The position numbers and the translations under genes were made by a program. The notes beneath the pieces are model-generated. The model was given only the letters and a program-made list of their open reading frames with translations, was not told the origin of the DNA and did not search any database. This document shows, in pieces, positions 19,142-28,948 of a stretch of 64,000 bases of DNA. Origin of the DNA: Bordetella petrii (GTDB lineage Bacteria; Pseudomonadota; Gammaproteobacteria; Burkholderiales; Burkholderiaceae_B); NCBI RefSeq assembly GCF_017356245.1, contig NZ_JAFMZZ010000001.1, positions 760,262-824,261 of the forward strand, read 5' to 3'. Position 1 is the stretch's first letter. Every line of letters starts with the position of its first letter.

Positions 19142-20432
19142 CCTGACTCAATCCCTGGTCATCATCTGCAGCCTGCTGGCCCTGCTGGCATGCGGCGTGT
19201 GGGTGTCGCTGGCGCTGGTGGCCTGCGGCCTGATCGGCCTGGCCCTGTACACCGACGCGCCGGCCGGCATCATCTTCGCCACCAAGGCGTGGGACGCCTC
19301 GGCCAGCTGGGCGCTGACGGCACTGCCGCTGTTCATCTGGATGGGCGAGATCCTGTACCGCACGCGCCTGGCCGAAGACATGTTCACCGGCCTGGGGCCA
19401 TGGGTGCGGCGGCTGCCGGGCCGGCTGGTGCACGTCAACGTGCTGGGCTGCGGCATCTTCGCCGCCGTCAGCGGCTCGTCGGCGGCCACCGCGGCCACCA
19501 TCGGCCGCATCTCGCTGCCGGAACTGAAAGCGCGCGGCTACGACGACGGCATCGCGATCGGCTCGCTGGCCGGGGCCGGCACGCTGGGCCTGCTGATTCC
19601 GCCCTCGATCGTGATGATCGTCTACGGCGTGGCCGCGCAGGTATCGCTGATCAAGCTCTTCATCGGCGGCGTGCTGCCGGGCCTGATGCTGATGCTGCTG
19701 TTCTCGGGCTACATCGGCCTGTGGTCGCTGCGCCATCCCGACAAGGTGCCGCCGCGCGAGCCGGCCGTGCCGCTGAAGGCCATGCTGGCGCGGCTGCGGC
19801 TGCTGGCGCCGGTGTCGCTGCTGATCGCGGGCGTCATCGGCTCGATCTACGCGGGCATCGCCACTGCCACCGAGGCGGCCACCATCGGGGTTATCGGCGC
19901 GCTGCTGATCGCCGCGGCCGGCAAGTCGCTGACCCGGGCGTCGTTCATCGACAGCCTGATGGGCGCGGTCCGCACCTCATGCATGATCTCGTTCATCCTG
20001 CTGGGCGCGGCGTACCTGACCAGCGCCATGAGCTTTACCGGCCTGCCGGCCAACCTGGCGGCCTGGATCTCGTCGCTGGGGCTCAGCCAGTTCGGGCTGA
20101 TCGCCGTGCTGACGCTGTTCTTCGTTCTGCTGGGCATGTTCCTGGACGGGATATCCATCGTGGTGCTGACCGCCGCGGTGCTGATGCCCGCCGTGCAGGC
20201 GGCCGGCATCGACCCGCTGTGGTTCGGCATCTACCTGATCCTGGTGGTGGAAATGGCCCAGATCACGCCGCCGGTGGGGTTCAACCTGTTCGTGCTGCAA
20301 GGCATCACGGGGCGCAACCTGTTCGAACTGGTGCGCATGGCGTTCCCGTTTTTCCTGCTGCTGGTGCTGGCCACCGCGCTGATCACCCTGTTCCCGGGCA
20401 TCGTGACCCTGCTGCCGGCGGCCATGCAATAA
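19134..20432 (+). CDS. TRAP transporter large permease DctM (first copy)
   Basis: 432 residues and about a dozen membrane segments. It carries the DctM signatures GSSAATAATIGRISLPELK, AGTLGLLIPPSIVMIVYGVAA and FLDGISIVVLT. It forms the sodium-driven transport channel with DctQ. GAGGAGACGG precedes the ATG at 19134. It ends the first TRAP set; the second begins 183 bp later, after a hairpin at 20540-20559 (CCGCGGCG/CGCCGCGG). Confidence 0.9.
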   Translation: MGDLTQSLVIICSLLALLACGVWVSLALVACGLIGLALYTDAPAGIIFATKAWDASASWALTALPLFIWMGEILYRTRLAEDMFTGLGPWVRRLPGRLVHVNVLGCGIFAAVSGSSAATAATIGRISLPELKARGYDDGIAIGSLAGAGTLGLLIPPSIVMIVYGVAAQVSLIKLFIGGVLPGLMLMLLFSGYIGLWSLRHPDKVPPREPAVPLKAMLARLRLLAPVSLLIAGVIGSIYAGIATATEAATIGVIGALLIAAAGKSLTRASFIDSLMGAVRTSCMISFILLGAAYLTSAMSFTGLPANLAAWISSLGLSQFGLIAVLTLFFVLLGMFLDGISIVVLTAAVLMPAVQAAGIDPLWFGIYLILVVEMAQITPPVGFNLFVLQGITGRNLFELVRMAFPFFLLLVLATALITLFPGIVTLLPAAMQ

Positions 20433-20615
20433 GCGGTCACGGCCACGGTTGCAAAACCACCCTAGGAATTACCCCTACGCAGCCCTTTCGGGGGCCTGCC
20501 GGGGGGTCTTGCGTCTTAGAATTGCACGGTTTGTGACAGCCGCGGCGGGTGCGCCGCGGCGTACCCGCGATGCCCCCAAGGCCATCCGTCCATGACTGCC
20601 TACGAAGGATCTCCC

Positions 20616-21590
20616 ATGAACAAGAAACTTTCCCTGCTGGCCGGCAGCTTCGTGCTGGCCTTCAGCGCCGGCGCCGCCGCCCAGACCACCTGGGACCTGC
20701 CCAGTGCCTACCCCGCCAGCAATTTCCATGTCGAGAACCTGAACACGTTCATCAAAGATGTCGAAAGCCTGTCCGGCGGCAAGCTGAAGATCACGCTGCA
20801 CAACAATGCGTCGCTGTACAAGGCGCCCGAGATCAAGCGCGCCGTGCAGGGCAACCAGGCCCAGATCGGCGAGATCCTGCTCACCAATTACGCCAACGAA
20901 GACCCGGTGTACGCGCTGGACGGCCTGCCCTTCCTGGCCACCGGCTACCCCGCCTCGTTCAAGCTGTACCAGGCCCAGAAGCCCTACCTGGAAAAGAAAC
21001 TGGCCTCGCAGGGCATGATGCTGCTGTACGCGGTGGCCTGGCCGCCGCAGGGCATTTTCGCCAACAAAGACCTGAAGAAAGTCGAAGACCTGAAGGGCCT
21101 GAAATGGCGCGCCTACAGCCCGGTCACGGCCAAGATCGCCGAACTGGTCGGCGCGCAGCCGGTGACCGTGCAGCAGGCGGAACTGGCCCAGGCCATGGCC
21201 ACCGGCGTGATCGATTCGTACATGTCGTCGGCGTCCACCGGCTACGACACCAAGACCTACGAATACATCAAGAAGTGGTACGACACCCAGGCCTGGCTGC
21301 CCAAGAACGCCGTCATCGTCAACAAGAAAGCCTATGACGCCCTGGATGCCGCCACCCAGGCGGCCCTGAAGAAGGCCGGCGCCCAGGCCGAAGAGCGCGG
21401 CTGGAAGCTGTCGGAAGAAAAGAACAAGTGGTACCAGCAAGAGCTGACCAAGAACGGCCTGGAAATCATCACCCCCACGCCCGAACTGCAATCCGGCCTG
21501 ACCAAGGTGGGCGAGCGCATGATCAACGACTGGCTGGAGCGTTCCGGCGCCGACGGCAAGGCCATGGTCGAAGCCTATCGCAAGATGTAG
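20616..21590 (+). CDS. TRAP transporter substrate-binding protein (second copy)
   Basis: 324 residues from the ATG at 20616, which directly yields a signal peptide ending AAAQ. An in-frame ATG at 20592 would spoil it. DctP fold with QIGEILLTNYANEDPVY, WPPQGIFANKDL, KWRAYSPVTAKI and TGVIDSYMSSASTGYDTKTY. It is a paralogue of the receptor at 17660 and starts the second, tandem TRAP set. The binding-site Arg is kept, but surrounding residues differ, so the two may bind different ligands. Confidence 0.9.
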   Translation: MNKKLSLLAGSFVLAFSAGAAAQTTWDLPSAYPASNFHVENLNTFIKDVESLSGGKLKITLHNNASLYKAPEIKRAVQGNQAQIGEILLTNYANEDPVYALDGLPFLATGYPASFKLYQAQKPYLEKKLASQGMMLLYAVAWPPQGIFANKDLKKVEDLKGLKWRAYSPVTAKIAELVGAQPVTVQQAELAQAMATGVIDSYMSSASTGYDTKTYEYIKKWYDTQAWLPKNAVIVNKKAYDALDAATQAALKKAGAQAEERGWKLSEEKNKWYQQELTKNGLEIITPTPELQSGLTKVGERMINDWLERSGADGKAMVEAYRKM

Positions 21591-21596
21591 GCCCGC

Positions 21597-22097
21597 ATGC
21601 GCCGTTTTCTCGATACTTTGTACGGCGCGGCCGGCCTGCTGGCCGGCCTGTGCATGATCGGCGTGCTGGCCTCGGTGCTGGCCGCCATCATCGCCCGCCA
21701 GATGGGCTGGAACATTCCCGGCACCGATGCCTACGCCGGTTATTTCATGGCCGCGGCCGGGTTCCTGGCCCTGGCCACTACCTTCAAGCACGGCGAGCAC
21801 ATCCGCGTCACGCTGCTGCTGAATTCGCTGGCCGCGCGCGGCGGCCGGCGGCTCGACATCTTCGCGCTGGCGGTGGGCGCGGTGCTGGCCGCGGCCTTCG
21901 CGTATTTCAGCATCAAGCTGGTGCACGATTCGCGGATGTACAACGATATTTCCACCGCCAACGACGCCACGCCGCTCTGGATTCCCCAGATCGCCATGGC
22001 GGTGGGCACCGTGCTGTTCCTGGTGTCCGTGGTCGATGAACTGGTGCGCCGCCTGCGCGGCCTGCCCGCACCCTCTTCGCAGCAAACCCATGAATGA
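21597..22097 (+). CDS. TRAP transporter small permease DctQ (second copy)
   Basis: 166 residues and four membrane segments. NIPGTDAYAGYFMAAAGFLALATTFKHGEHIRVTLLL aligns with the first DctQ. It lies 6 bp after its receptor gene and overlaps the DctM gene by 8 bp, the same junction geometry as in the first set. Confidence 0.88.
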   Translation: MRRFLDTLYGAAGLLAGLCMIGVLASVLAAIIARQMGWNIPGTDAYAGYFMAAAGFLALATTFKHGEHIRVTLLLNSLAARGGRRLDIFALAVGAVLAAAFAYFSIKLVHDSRMYNDISTANDATPLWIPQIAMAVGTVLFLVSVVDELVRRLRGLPAPSSQQTHE

Positions 22098-23391
22098 AGT
22101 CCTGGTCATTACCCTGCTGATCGTCTCGATCTTCGCGCTGCTGGGTTGCGGCGTGTGGGTCGGCCTGACCCTGGCCGGCACCGCCTGGATCGGCATGGAG
22201 ATTTTCTCCAGCCGCCCGGCCGGCGACGCCATGGCCGTCACCATCTGGGGCGCGGCGTCCAGCTGGACGCTGACCGCCCTGCCCCTGTTCCTGTGGATGG
22301 GCGAGATCCTGTTCCGCACCCGCCTGTCCGAAGACCTGTTCAAGGGCCTGGCGCCCTGGCTGAACCGCCTGCCCGGCCGGCTGCTGCACACCAACGTGAT
22401 CGGCTGCGCCATCTTCGCGGCGGTATCGGGCTCGTCGGCGGCCACCTGCGCCACCGTGGGCAAGATGACCATCCCGGAACTCAAGCGGCGCGGCTACCCC
22501 GAAGACAAGGTGCTGGGCACGCTGTCGGGCGCCGGCACGCTGGGACTGCTGATTCCGCCGTCGATCATCATGATCGTGTACGGCGTGGCGGCCGACGTCT
22601 CGATCGCGCGCCTGTTCATCGCCGGCATCGTGCCCGGCATCCTGCTGGCCGCGCTGTTCATGGGCTACATCGCCTGGTGGGCGCTGCGCAACCCGGGCCG
22701 CATACCGGCCGCCGACCAGCACATGACGCTGGGCCAGAAGCTGTACCAGTCGCGCCACCTGATTCCCGTGCTGCTGCTGATCGCGGCGGTGCTGGGCTCC
22801 ATCTATGCCGGCATCGCCACGGCCACCGAGGCCGCCGCCATCGGCGTGGTGGGCGCGCTGATCCTGTCGGCCCTGCAGGGCTCGCTGTCGCTGAAGACTT
22901 TCACGCAATCGCTGATGGGCGCCACCCGCCTGTATTGCATGATCGCGCTGATCCTGGCCGGCGCGCAGTTCCTGACGCTGTCGATGGGCTATATCGGCCT
23001 GCCGCGCGCGCTGGCCGAATGGATCGGCGGCCTGGGGCTGTCGCAGTTCTGGCTGGTCATCGCCCTGATGGCGTTCTTCGTCGTGCTGGGCTGCTTCCTG
23101 GACGGCATCTCCATCGTGGTGCTGACCATGGGCGTGCTGCTGCCCACGGTGCAGGCGGCCGGCATCGACCTGATCTGGTTCGGCATCTTCGTGGTGTTCG
23201 TGGTGGAAATGGCCCAGATCACGCCGCCGGTGGGATTCAACCTGTTCGTCCTGTCAGGCATGACCGGGCGCGAATTGCCGTATATTGCCCGGGCGTCGCT
23301 GCCGATGTTCTTCCTGATGATCGTGGCGGTGCTGCTGCTGTACATGCTGCCCGGCATCGCCACATGGCTGCCCCAGCACATGCGCATGTAA
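22090..23391 (+). CDS. TRAP transporter large permease DctM (second copy)
   Basis: 433 residues from the ATG at 22090 (MNEVLVITLL). This start is preferred to an upstream in-frame ATG at 22036, which would lie deep inside dctQ. It shares GSSAATCATVGKMTIPELK, AGTLGLLIPPSIIMIVYGVAA and FLDGISIVVLTMGVLLPTVQAAGID with the first DctM. It is the channel subunit of the second TRAP system. Confidence 0.9.
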   Translation: MNEVLVITLLIVSIFALLGCGVWVGLTLAGTAWIGMEIFSSRPAGDAMAVTIWGAASSWTLTALPLFLWMGEILFRTRLSEDLFKGLAPWLNRLPGRLLHTNVIGCAIFAAVSGSSAATCATVGKMTIPELKRRGYPEDKVLGTLSGAGTLGLLIPPSIIMIVYGVAADVSIARLFIAGIVPGILLAALFMGYIAWWALRNPGRIPAADQHMTLGQKLYQSRHLIPVLLLIAAVLGSIYAGIATATEAAAIGVVGALILSALQGSLSLKTFTQSLMGATRLYCMIALILAGAQFLTLSMGYIGLPRALAEWIGGLGLSQFWLVIALMAFFVVLGCFLDGISIVVLTMGVLLPTVQAAGIDLIWFGIFVVFVVEMAQITPPVGFNLFVLSGMTGRELPYIARASLPMFFLMIVAVLLLYMLPGIATWLPQHMRM

Positions 23392-23400
23392 AAAGTAGGC

Positions 23401-23429
23401 GCGCCGGCCCCGCCCAGCGGAGCCGGCGC
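23401..23429 (+). terminator. stem-loop after the second TRAP operon
   Basis: GCGCCGGC (23401-23408) pairs with GCCGGCGC (23422-23429) and leads into ATTATC. The T-tract is poor, so termination may be partial, letting some transcripts continue to the porin gene 100 bp on. Confidence 0.4.
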
Positions 23430-23529
23430 ATTATCAGCCGACAGCGCGGCAATCATCCGCTGCCGCGCCACCGGCACCCTGCACCGGCCACGAACCGGGC
23501 AAAGTAGAAGTTGTACGGGAGGAAACACC

Positions 23530-24588
23530 ATGAAGAAAACCGCCATCGCGCTGCTGGCCCTGAGCGGGCTGGCCGCGGGCACCGCCGCGGCCGAAACCAG
23601 CGTCACGCTGTACGGCATTGCCGACATCAGCATGCGCTATCTCAGCCGCAGCAGCCAGGACGACGGCAGCCGCTTCGGCCTGGCCAACGGCGCCATTTCC
23701 AACAGCCGCTGGGGCCTGCGCGGCACCGAAGACCTGGGCGACGGCATGAAGGCCTTCTTCCGCCTGGAAAACGGCTTCAACATGCAGAACGGCAACGGGT
23801 CCGACCCCGACAAGACCTTCAGCCGGCTGGCCTACCTGGGCCTGGACGGCGGCGCCATCGGCACCCTGACCCTGGGCCTGCAGAACACGCCCATGTTCAA
23901 CCTGCTGGCCGACCATTTCGACCCGCTGACCGTCGGCAACTACGACCAGAACGCCTGGCTGCCGGCCGCCATGTCGCGCGTGCGCACCGGCAACATGTTC
24001 ACCTATTCCAACACGCTGGGCGGGCTGGCGCTGGTGCTGTCGTATGCCAACGGCGAAGACTACGACGACCACAAAGTGGGTTCACAGTACGGCGCGTCGC
24101 TGCGCTATGCCTTCGGCCAGTTCGCGGTGGGCGGCGCCTACCAGCAAACATACTCGGACACCAATTCCGACGACCGCCAGCGCGTCTGGAACCTGAACGC
24201 CTCGTACCAGTTCGAGGCCGCCAAGCTGTTCGCCGGCTACTTCAACGGCCGCGACGAAACCGGTTTCGTGAACGCCGTGATGGGCGGCACGCCCATGCCG
24301 GGCCTGGACCGCAAAGACGACGGCTACTTCGCCGGCGTAACCTGGCAGGCCACGCCGCGCTGGGCCATTACCGGCGCCGCCTACTACGACCGCAGCAAGA
24401 ACGTGGTCGAATCCGGCGACAAAGGCAAGCGCTACGCCCTGGTGGCGGTGGCCGAATACGCCCTGTCCAAGCGTTCGCAGGTGTATGCCACGGTCGACTA
24501 CAACAAGGTCAAGGACGCCGCCAGCGACGAGATCGACGGCGGCAGCAACCAGGTCGGCGCAGCCGTGGGCTTCCGGCACATCTTCTGA
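23530..24588 (+). CDS. outer-membrane porin, Gram-negative general type
   Basis: 352 residues. The signal peptide ends AAAE, and the mature protein begins TSVTLYGIADISMRY, the beta-proteobacterial porin start. It has alternating beta strands, SRWGLRGTEDLGDGMKAFFRLENGF, and ends FRHIF with the C-terminal Phe needed for BAM insertion. It should form trimeric 16-strand channels. AGGAAA precedes the ATG. It lies downstream of two TRAP operons in the same direction, so it may supply their solute across the outer membrane (inference). Confidence 0.92.
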   Translation: MKKTAIALLALSGLAAGTAAAETSVTLYGIADISMRYLSRSSQDDGSRFGLANGAISNSRWGLRGTEDLGDGMKAFFRLENGFNMQNGNGSDPDKTFSRLAYLGLDGGAIGTLTLGLQNTPMFNLLADHFDPLTVGNYDQNAWLPAAMSRVRTGNMFTYSNTLGGLALVLSYANGEDYDDHKVGSQYGASLRYAFGQFAVGGAYQQTYSDTNSDDRQRVWNLNASYQFEAAKLFAGYFNGRDETGFVNAVMGGTPMPGLDRKDDGYFAGVTWQATPRWAITGAAYYDRSKNVVESGDKGKRYALVAVAEYALSKRSQVYATVDYNKVKDAASDEIDGGSNQVGAAVGFRHIF

Positions 24589-24600
24589 CCGGGCGAGCCG

Positions 24601-24721
24601 GGTGCCTGACGAAGTACCAGGTGCCTGACTAAAGGCCAGGTGTCTGACACCCGCGGGGTGTCAGACACCGTACGGCCGAGACAGCCGACCGGTGTCAGGC
24701 ACCCTGCGGGAGCCCGACACC
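24601..24721. repeat. cluster of GGTGTCTGAC palindromic repeats, copy 3
   Basis: Two direct GGTGCCTGAC half-sites come first. Then comes a perfect dyad, GGTGTCTGACACC (24639-24651) with GGTGTCAGACACC (24657-24669) and loop CGCGG. Then follows CGTACGGCCGAGACAGCC and a second dyad, GGTGTCAGGC (24691-24700) with GCCCGACACC (24712-24721). It fills the gap between the convergent porin and DUF1445 genes. Confidence 0.8.
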
Positions 24722-24736
24722 CGAACATCCGACTTT

Positions 24737-25531
24737 CTACAGCACCGCCATCCGGCTGTTGAGCAAATCCGTCACCAGCATGTGGCCCGGCGCGTGCGTG
24801 ATGCAGAACTTCGGCCGCACGGCCGCCACCACCGATTGCGGCGTGACGCCGCAGGCCCAGAACACGGGGATCTCGCCCGGCCGGATCTCGACCGGGTCGC
24901 CGTAGTCCGGACGGTTGATGTCGGCAATGCCGATCTGGGCCGGATCTCCCAGATGCACCGGCGCGCCGTGCACCGACGGAAACCGCGAAGTGACCTGGAT
25001 GGCGCGGATGGCATCGGCGGCTTTCAGCGGCCGCATCGACACCACCAGCGGCCCCTGGAACGGCCCGGCCGGCTCGGTGGGGATCGAGGTGCGGTACATG
25101 GGCACATTGCAGCCCTGTTCGATATGGCGCACCGGCAGGCCGTTGTCGAGCATGGCCTCTTCAAACGAAAACGAGCAGCCGATCAGGAATGCCACCAGAT
25201 CGTCGCGCCACAGGTCGCGCACGTCGGTGGGCTCGCCCGCCAGCTGGCCGTCGAGCCATACACGGTAGCGCGGAATGTCGCTGCGCACGTCGATGTCGCG
25301 GCCCAGGCCGGGCAGCGCGGGGTCGCCCGGCTCGGACACCGCCAGCAGCGGACACGGCTTGGGGTTGCGCTGGCAGAAGCGCAGGAAGTCGCCGGCCACG
25401 TCGGCCGGCAGGATCGCCAGGTTGGCCTGCACGTGGCCGGGCGCCACGTTGGCCGTGGGGCCGGCCAGCCGGCCGGCGCGCGCCTCGAGCCGCGCCCGGT
25501 GGGCCGCGCCGGGCTGAGGAGAATGCGTCAT
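24737..25531 (-). CDS. DUF1445 putative hydro-lyase
   Basis: 264 residues from the ATG at 25531. It contains the family blocks [52 protein letters not shown] and [13 protein letters not shown]. The family includes B. subtilis YcsI, encoded beside 5-oxoprolinase genes, and a domain of the animal D-glutamate cyclase, which makes 5-oxo-D-proline. The reaction of stand-alone bacterial members is not firmly established. The start overlaps the amidase stop as ATGA, so the two are coupled. It is the last gene of a minus-strand TRAP/DUF2848/amidase operon. Confidence 0.85.
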   Translation of the reverse strand: MTHSPQPGAAHRARLEARAGRLAGPTANVAPGHVQANLAILPADVAGDFLRFCQRNPKPCPLLAVSEPGDPALPGLGRDIDVRSDIPRYRVWLDGQLAGEPTDVRDLWRDDLVAFLIGCSFSFEEAMLDNGLPVRHIEQGCNVPMYRTSIPTEPAGPFQGPLVVSMRPLKAADAIRAIQVTSRFPSVHGAPVHLGDPAQIGIADINRPDYGDPVEIRPGEIPVFWACGVTPQSVVAAVRPKFCITHAPGHMLVTDLLNSRMAVL

Positions 25532-26874
25532 GATTGCAGCAGGTCTTCGATGGCCATGCTGATCGACAGGATGCGGCGGTCGGCGCCGTTGGCGCCGGCC
25601 ACCATCAGGCCGGCGGGCGCCGTGCCGGGCGGGTGGCACGGCACCGACGCGGCGCAGCCGTCCAGGAAGTTGATCAGCGTGGGATTGCGCAGGATCAGGC
25701 CGTTGGCCGCGTAATAGGCTTCGTCGCTGGCCGTGAGTTCGGCCACGGTGGGCGCGGCCACCGGCACGGTGGGCAGCAGCAGCGCGTCGTAGCCGGCAAT
25801 GCGGTGCTCCACCGCCGCCACCCAGGCTTCGCGCGCGTCGAGCAGGTCCAGGTAATCGGCGGCCGACATGTCGGCCCCACGGCGGATGCGCGACACCACG
25901 CGCGGATCGTAGCGGTCGGCCTTGCGGGCGATCAGGTCGCGATGCCAGGCCCAGGCCTCGGACGCGGTAAAGCCGCCCTGGGCATTGATAGCGGCCAGCT
26001 GCGCGAATTCGGGCGCTTCGATTTCTTCGATGCGCGCGCCGGCGGCCGACAGGCGCGACAGCGCGGCGGCGAAGGCCTGCGACACGTGCGCGTCCATGCC
26101 GTCCAGCGCCAGGGTCGTGGGCACGGCCAGGCGCAGGCCGCCAAGCATGGCCGGCTGCCATTCGGATACATCCTCGCCGGCCAGGACGGCGTCCAGCGTG
26201 GCGCAGCAGCGCACCGTGGGCGCCAGCGGGCCGATCGAGTCCAGGCTGGTCGACAGCGGCAGCACCCCGGCCATGGATACGCGCCAGGCGCTGGGCTTGA
26301 AGCCGGCCAGGCCGCACAGCGCCGCCGGGATGCGCACCGAACCGCCGGTGTCCGAGCCGATGGCGCCCAGCGCCATGCCGTCGCTGACCGATACCGCCGC
26401 GCCCGACGACGAACCGCCGGGAATGCGGCCGCTGGCGCGGTCCCAGGGATTGAGCGGCGTGCCGTAATGCGGGTTGATGCCCAGGCCCGAGTAGGCGAAC
26501 TCCACCATGTTGGTGCGGCCGATGATGACGGCGCCCGCCGCCAGCAGGCGCTGCACCACCACCGCGTGCTCGTCGGCCGCCGGCTCGCCCCGCCGCGCCA
26601 CCGACCCGGCCAGCGTGGTTTCGCCGGCCACGTCGAACAAGTCTTTGATGGAGATGGGCAGGCCGTCGACGGGCGAGCGCGCCAGCCCGGCCGCGCGCAG
26701 GGTGTCGGAAGCCCGCGCGGCCGCGCGGGCCTGCTCGGCGTACACGCGCGTGAATACGCGCGCGCCCTCTCCGGCCGGATCCTGGGCGCGGGCCAGCGCG
26801 GCCTCGGTCAGTTCAACCGAACTGGTGCTGCCTTGCTGCAAGGCGGCGGCGGTGTCGTTCAAGGTGGCAAGCAT
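25528..26874 (-). CDS. amidase signature family hydrolase
   Basis: 448 residues from the ATG at 26874, behind GAGGA; an ATG ten codons earlier lacks a ribosome site. The Ser-cisSer-Lys triad is visible: Lys77 in ISIKDLF, cis-Ser155 in GGSSSGAA, and nucleophile Ser179 in SDTGGSVR. The 24-residue Ser-Ser spacing is as in fatty-acid amide hydrolase. It hydrolyses an amide to acid and ammonia; the substrate is unknown. It lies between DUF2848 and DUF1445 genes in a TRAP operon, so it probably acts on the imported compound or its product. Confidence 0.9.
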   Translation of the reverse strand: MLATLNDTAAALQQGSTSSVELTEAALARAQDPAGEGARVFTRVYAEQARAAARASDTLRAAGLARSPVDGLPISIKDLFDVAGETTLAGSVARRGEPAADEHAVVVQRLLAAGAVIIGRTNMVEFAYSGLGINPHYGTPLNPWDRASGRIPGGSSSGAAVSVSDGMALGAIGSDTGGSVRIPAALCGLAGFKPSAWRVSMAGVLPLSTSLDSIGPLAPTVRCCATLDAVLAGEDVSEWQPAMLGGLRLAVPTTLALDGMDAHVSQAFAAALSRLSAAGARIEEIEAPEFAQLAAINAQGGFTASEAWAWHRDLIARKADRYDPRVVSRIRRGADMSAADYLDLLDAREAWVAAVEHRIAGYDALLLPTVPVAAPTVAELTASDEAYYAANGLILRNPTLINFLDGCAASVPCHPPGTAPAGLMVAGANGADRRILSISMAIEDLLQS

Positions 26875-26936
26875 GAAGTCCTCGTGCCGCGGGGCGGCGT
26901 GCAAGTCGGTGGATATCGCAAGTGGCGCGGCGGAGC

Positions 26937-27620
26937 TCAGGCCACTTCGGGCAAGACCTCGACATCATAGCGGTGGCGCAGCACGCGCTGGCGGCGCGGG
27001 TCGGAAAGCTCCATGATGAAGGTGGCCGACGGCCGGATGCCGCCGATGGCCGCCACGGTGCCGCAGGTCATGCCGGTGCCGTCGGGCAGCGTCCCGCCCT
27101 GGGTGTAGCCGGCGATGAGCTCGGCGGGCGTGCGCAGCGACGCCAGCGTGCCCTCTTGGTACAGCACCTGGGCGCCGTTCTCGACAATGTACGCGCGCAC
27201 TTCCAGTTCATCCCAGTAGCCGGCCACGTCCGCCAGCCGCCAGGCGGCGGTGCCGACCGGCTTGGCGCACACTTGCTTGGACAGCGCCACGCTGTGCGAT
27301 TCCAGCTTGCGGTCGGTGTGGTCGGACGCGATGCTGACATACAGCTCGCCGCCCACCGCGAACACGAAGGTCTCGATTTCGCCCGACGAGGCGTCGCCCA
27401 CCGCCTGGATGCGCGCGGCCTGGGTCAGCTGGTTGTCGGCGATGCGGTAGTACAGCGGCACGCTGCTGGGGCGCGGCACGCCGATGGCGGCCAGCTCTTC
27501 GATGTGGTGCTCGATGGCGGCGCGATCGCGCCCGGCCCAGCCTGCCACCACCAGGTTGCGGATGTCGGTTTCCAGGCTGCGGACGGCGCCGTCGGACTCG
27601 ACTTGGAATACAGCTTTCAT
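26937..27620 (-). CDS. DUF2848 family protein
   Basis: 227 residues. The pattern VPLYYRIADNQLTQA, EIETFVFAVGGELYVSIASDHTDRKLE, PVGTAAWRLADV and GMTCGTVAAIGGIRPSATF fits DUF2848, an uncharacterised family of about 220-230 residues. The HTD and E residues resemble the metal-ligand spacing of fumarylacetoacetate-hydrolase-like folds, but I cannot confirm that. It sits between the TRAP permease and the amidase gene, suggesting a catabolic step on the imported solute. Confidence 0.75.
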   Translation of the reverse strand: MKAVFQVESDGAVRSLETDIRNLVVAGWAGRDRAAIEHHIEELAAIGVPRPSSVPLYYRIADNQLTQAARIQAVGDASSGEIETFVFAVGGELYVSIASDHTDRKLESHSVALSKQVCAKPVGTAAWRLADVAGYWDELEVRAYIVENGAQVLYQEGTLASLRTPAELIAGYTQGGTLPDGTGMTCGTVAAIGGIRPSATFIMELSDPRRQRVLRHRYDVEVLPEVA

Positions 27621-27664
27621 GATGATTCCTGCGTGAAACTCGATAAAAGGAAACGGCCCGCGCG

Positions 27665-28948
27665 TCAGCCGAACACGCGCGGCAGCCACAAGGCCAGGCC
27701 GGGGAAAAACGCCAGCAGCGCCAGCATCACGAACATAGCCAGCACGAACGGCAGGCTGCCCACGATGACGGCGCCCATGCTGCCGCTCTTGCGCAGGCTC
27801 TGCACCACGAACAGGTTCAGGCCCACCGGCGGCGTGATCAGCGCGGCCTCGACCAGCACGATGATGACAATGCCCAGCCAGATCGGGTCGTAGCCCAGCG
27901 CGATCATGATGGGCGCCACGATAGGTATGGTGGTGATCATCATCGACAGCGTTTCCATGAAGCAGCCCAGCACCAGGTAGAACAGCACCACGATCAGCAG
28001 CATCCAGCCCGGTGACAGGCCCAGGCCGGTGATCGCCTGGGTCAGCGCGTCGGTCAGGCCGGTGGCCGACAGCACGAAGTTCAGGAAGCTGGCGGCGACC
28101 ACGATCAGCATGATCATGGCGGTGGAGCGCATGGTGCCTTCGATGGCTTCGCGCAGCATGGCCAGAGTCAGGCGGCCGAAGCAGGCCGCCAGGACCAGCG
28201 CGCCCAGCACGCCCAGCGCGGCCGCTTCGGTGGGCGTGGCCAGGCCGGCATAGATCGAACCCACCACCAGGAAGAAAATGCCCAGCGGCGGCGCCAGGTG
28301 CACCAGGCTGGCCAGGCGCTGCGCCAGCGTGGCGCTGATCTTGCGGCCGCCCCATTGCGGCTTGATCACGCAGGCCAGCACCACCATCAGCATGAACAGC
28401 GCCGCCAGCCCGAAGCCGGGCAGAATGCCGGCCAGGTACAGCTTGGGCACCGACGAGTTGGTCAGCACGCCGTAGATCACCAGGTTGATCGACGGCGGAA
28501 TCAGGATGCCCAGCGTGCCGCCGGCGGCCAGGCTGCCCAGGAACAGCGGCTCGTTATAGCCGTAGCGCTTGATCTGCGGCAGAGCCACCGTGCCCACCGT
28601 GGCCGCGGTGGCCACGCTGGAGCCGGACGTGGCCGAGAACAGGGTCGAGGCGCCGATGTTGGCATGCATCAGTCCGCCGGGCAGCCACGACAGCCACAGG
28701 CTCATGGCGCCGTACATGCGCTCGGCAAAGCCCGACCGCAGCAGCACCTCGCCCAGCATGATGAACAGCGGAATCGCCACCAGCAGGAACTCGTTATTGG
28801 CGCTCCAGGATATTTCGCCGATGGCGCGCGTCAGCGGCAGCATGGAATACAGCGGGTCCAGGATCAGGCCCAGCACGCCCAGGGCCGCGCCCACGGGAAT
28901 GGAGATGCCGATCAGGACCAGCAGCAGGGTCAGGGCGGTGGCGATCAT
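27665..28948 (-). CDS. TRAP transporter large permease DctM (third set)
   Basis: 427 residues, multi-spanning. Motifs are GSSVATAATVGTVALPQIKRYGY, AGGTLGILIPPSINLVIYGVLT and a C-terminal LITPPVGLNLFVVQSL. It forms the channel of the third TRAP system. The ATG at 28948 overlaps the dctQ stop as ATGA. It is more distant from the two DctM proteins at 19-23 kb than those are from each other. Confidence 0.9.
   Translation of the reverse strand: MIATALTLLLVLIGISIPVGAALGVLGLILDPLYSMLPLTRAIGEISWSANNEFLLVAIPLFIMLGEVLLRSGFAERMYGAMSLWLSWLPGGLMHANIGASTLFSATSGSSVATAATVGTVALPQIKRYGYNEPLFLGSLAAGGTLGILIPPSINLVIYGVLTNSSVPKLYLAGILPGFGLAALFMLMVVLACVIKPQWGGRKISATLAQRLASLVHLAPPLGIFFLVVGSIYAGLATPTEAAALGVLGALVLAACFGRLTLAMLREAIEGTMRSTAMIMLIVVAASFLNFVLSATGLTDALTQAITGLGLSPGWMLLIVVLFYLVLGCFMETLSMMITTIPIVAPIMIALGYDPIWLGIVIIVLVEAALITPPVGLNLFVVQSLRKSGSMGAVIVGSLPFVLAMFVMLALLAFFPGLALWLPRVFG

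Noticed and set aside
20540..20559. CCGCGGCG/CGCCGCGG hairpin before the second TRAP set as a terminator
   Set aside because: No U-tract follows and it is only 8 bp in a GC-rich background. I mention it with the first DctM but do not call it a terminator.
24601..24721. Short repeated GGTGYCTGAC units resembling a tiny CRISPR array
   Set aside because: Units are palindromic, differ in sequence and orientation, and have irregular short spacing. No cas genes are near.
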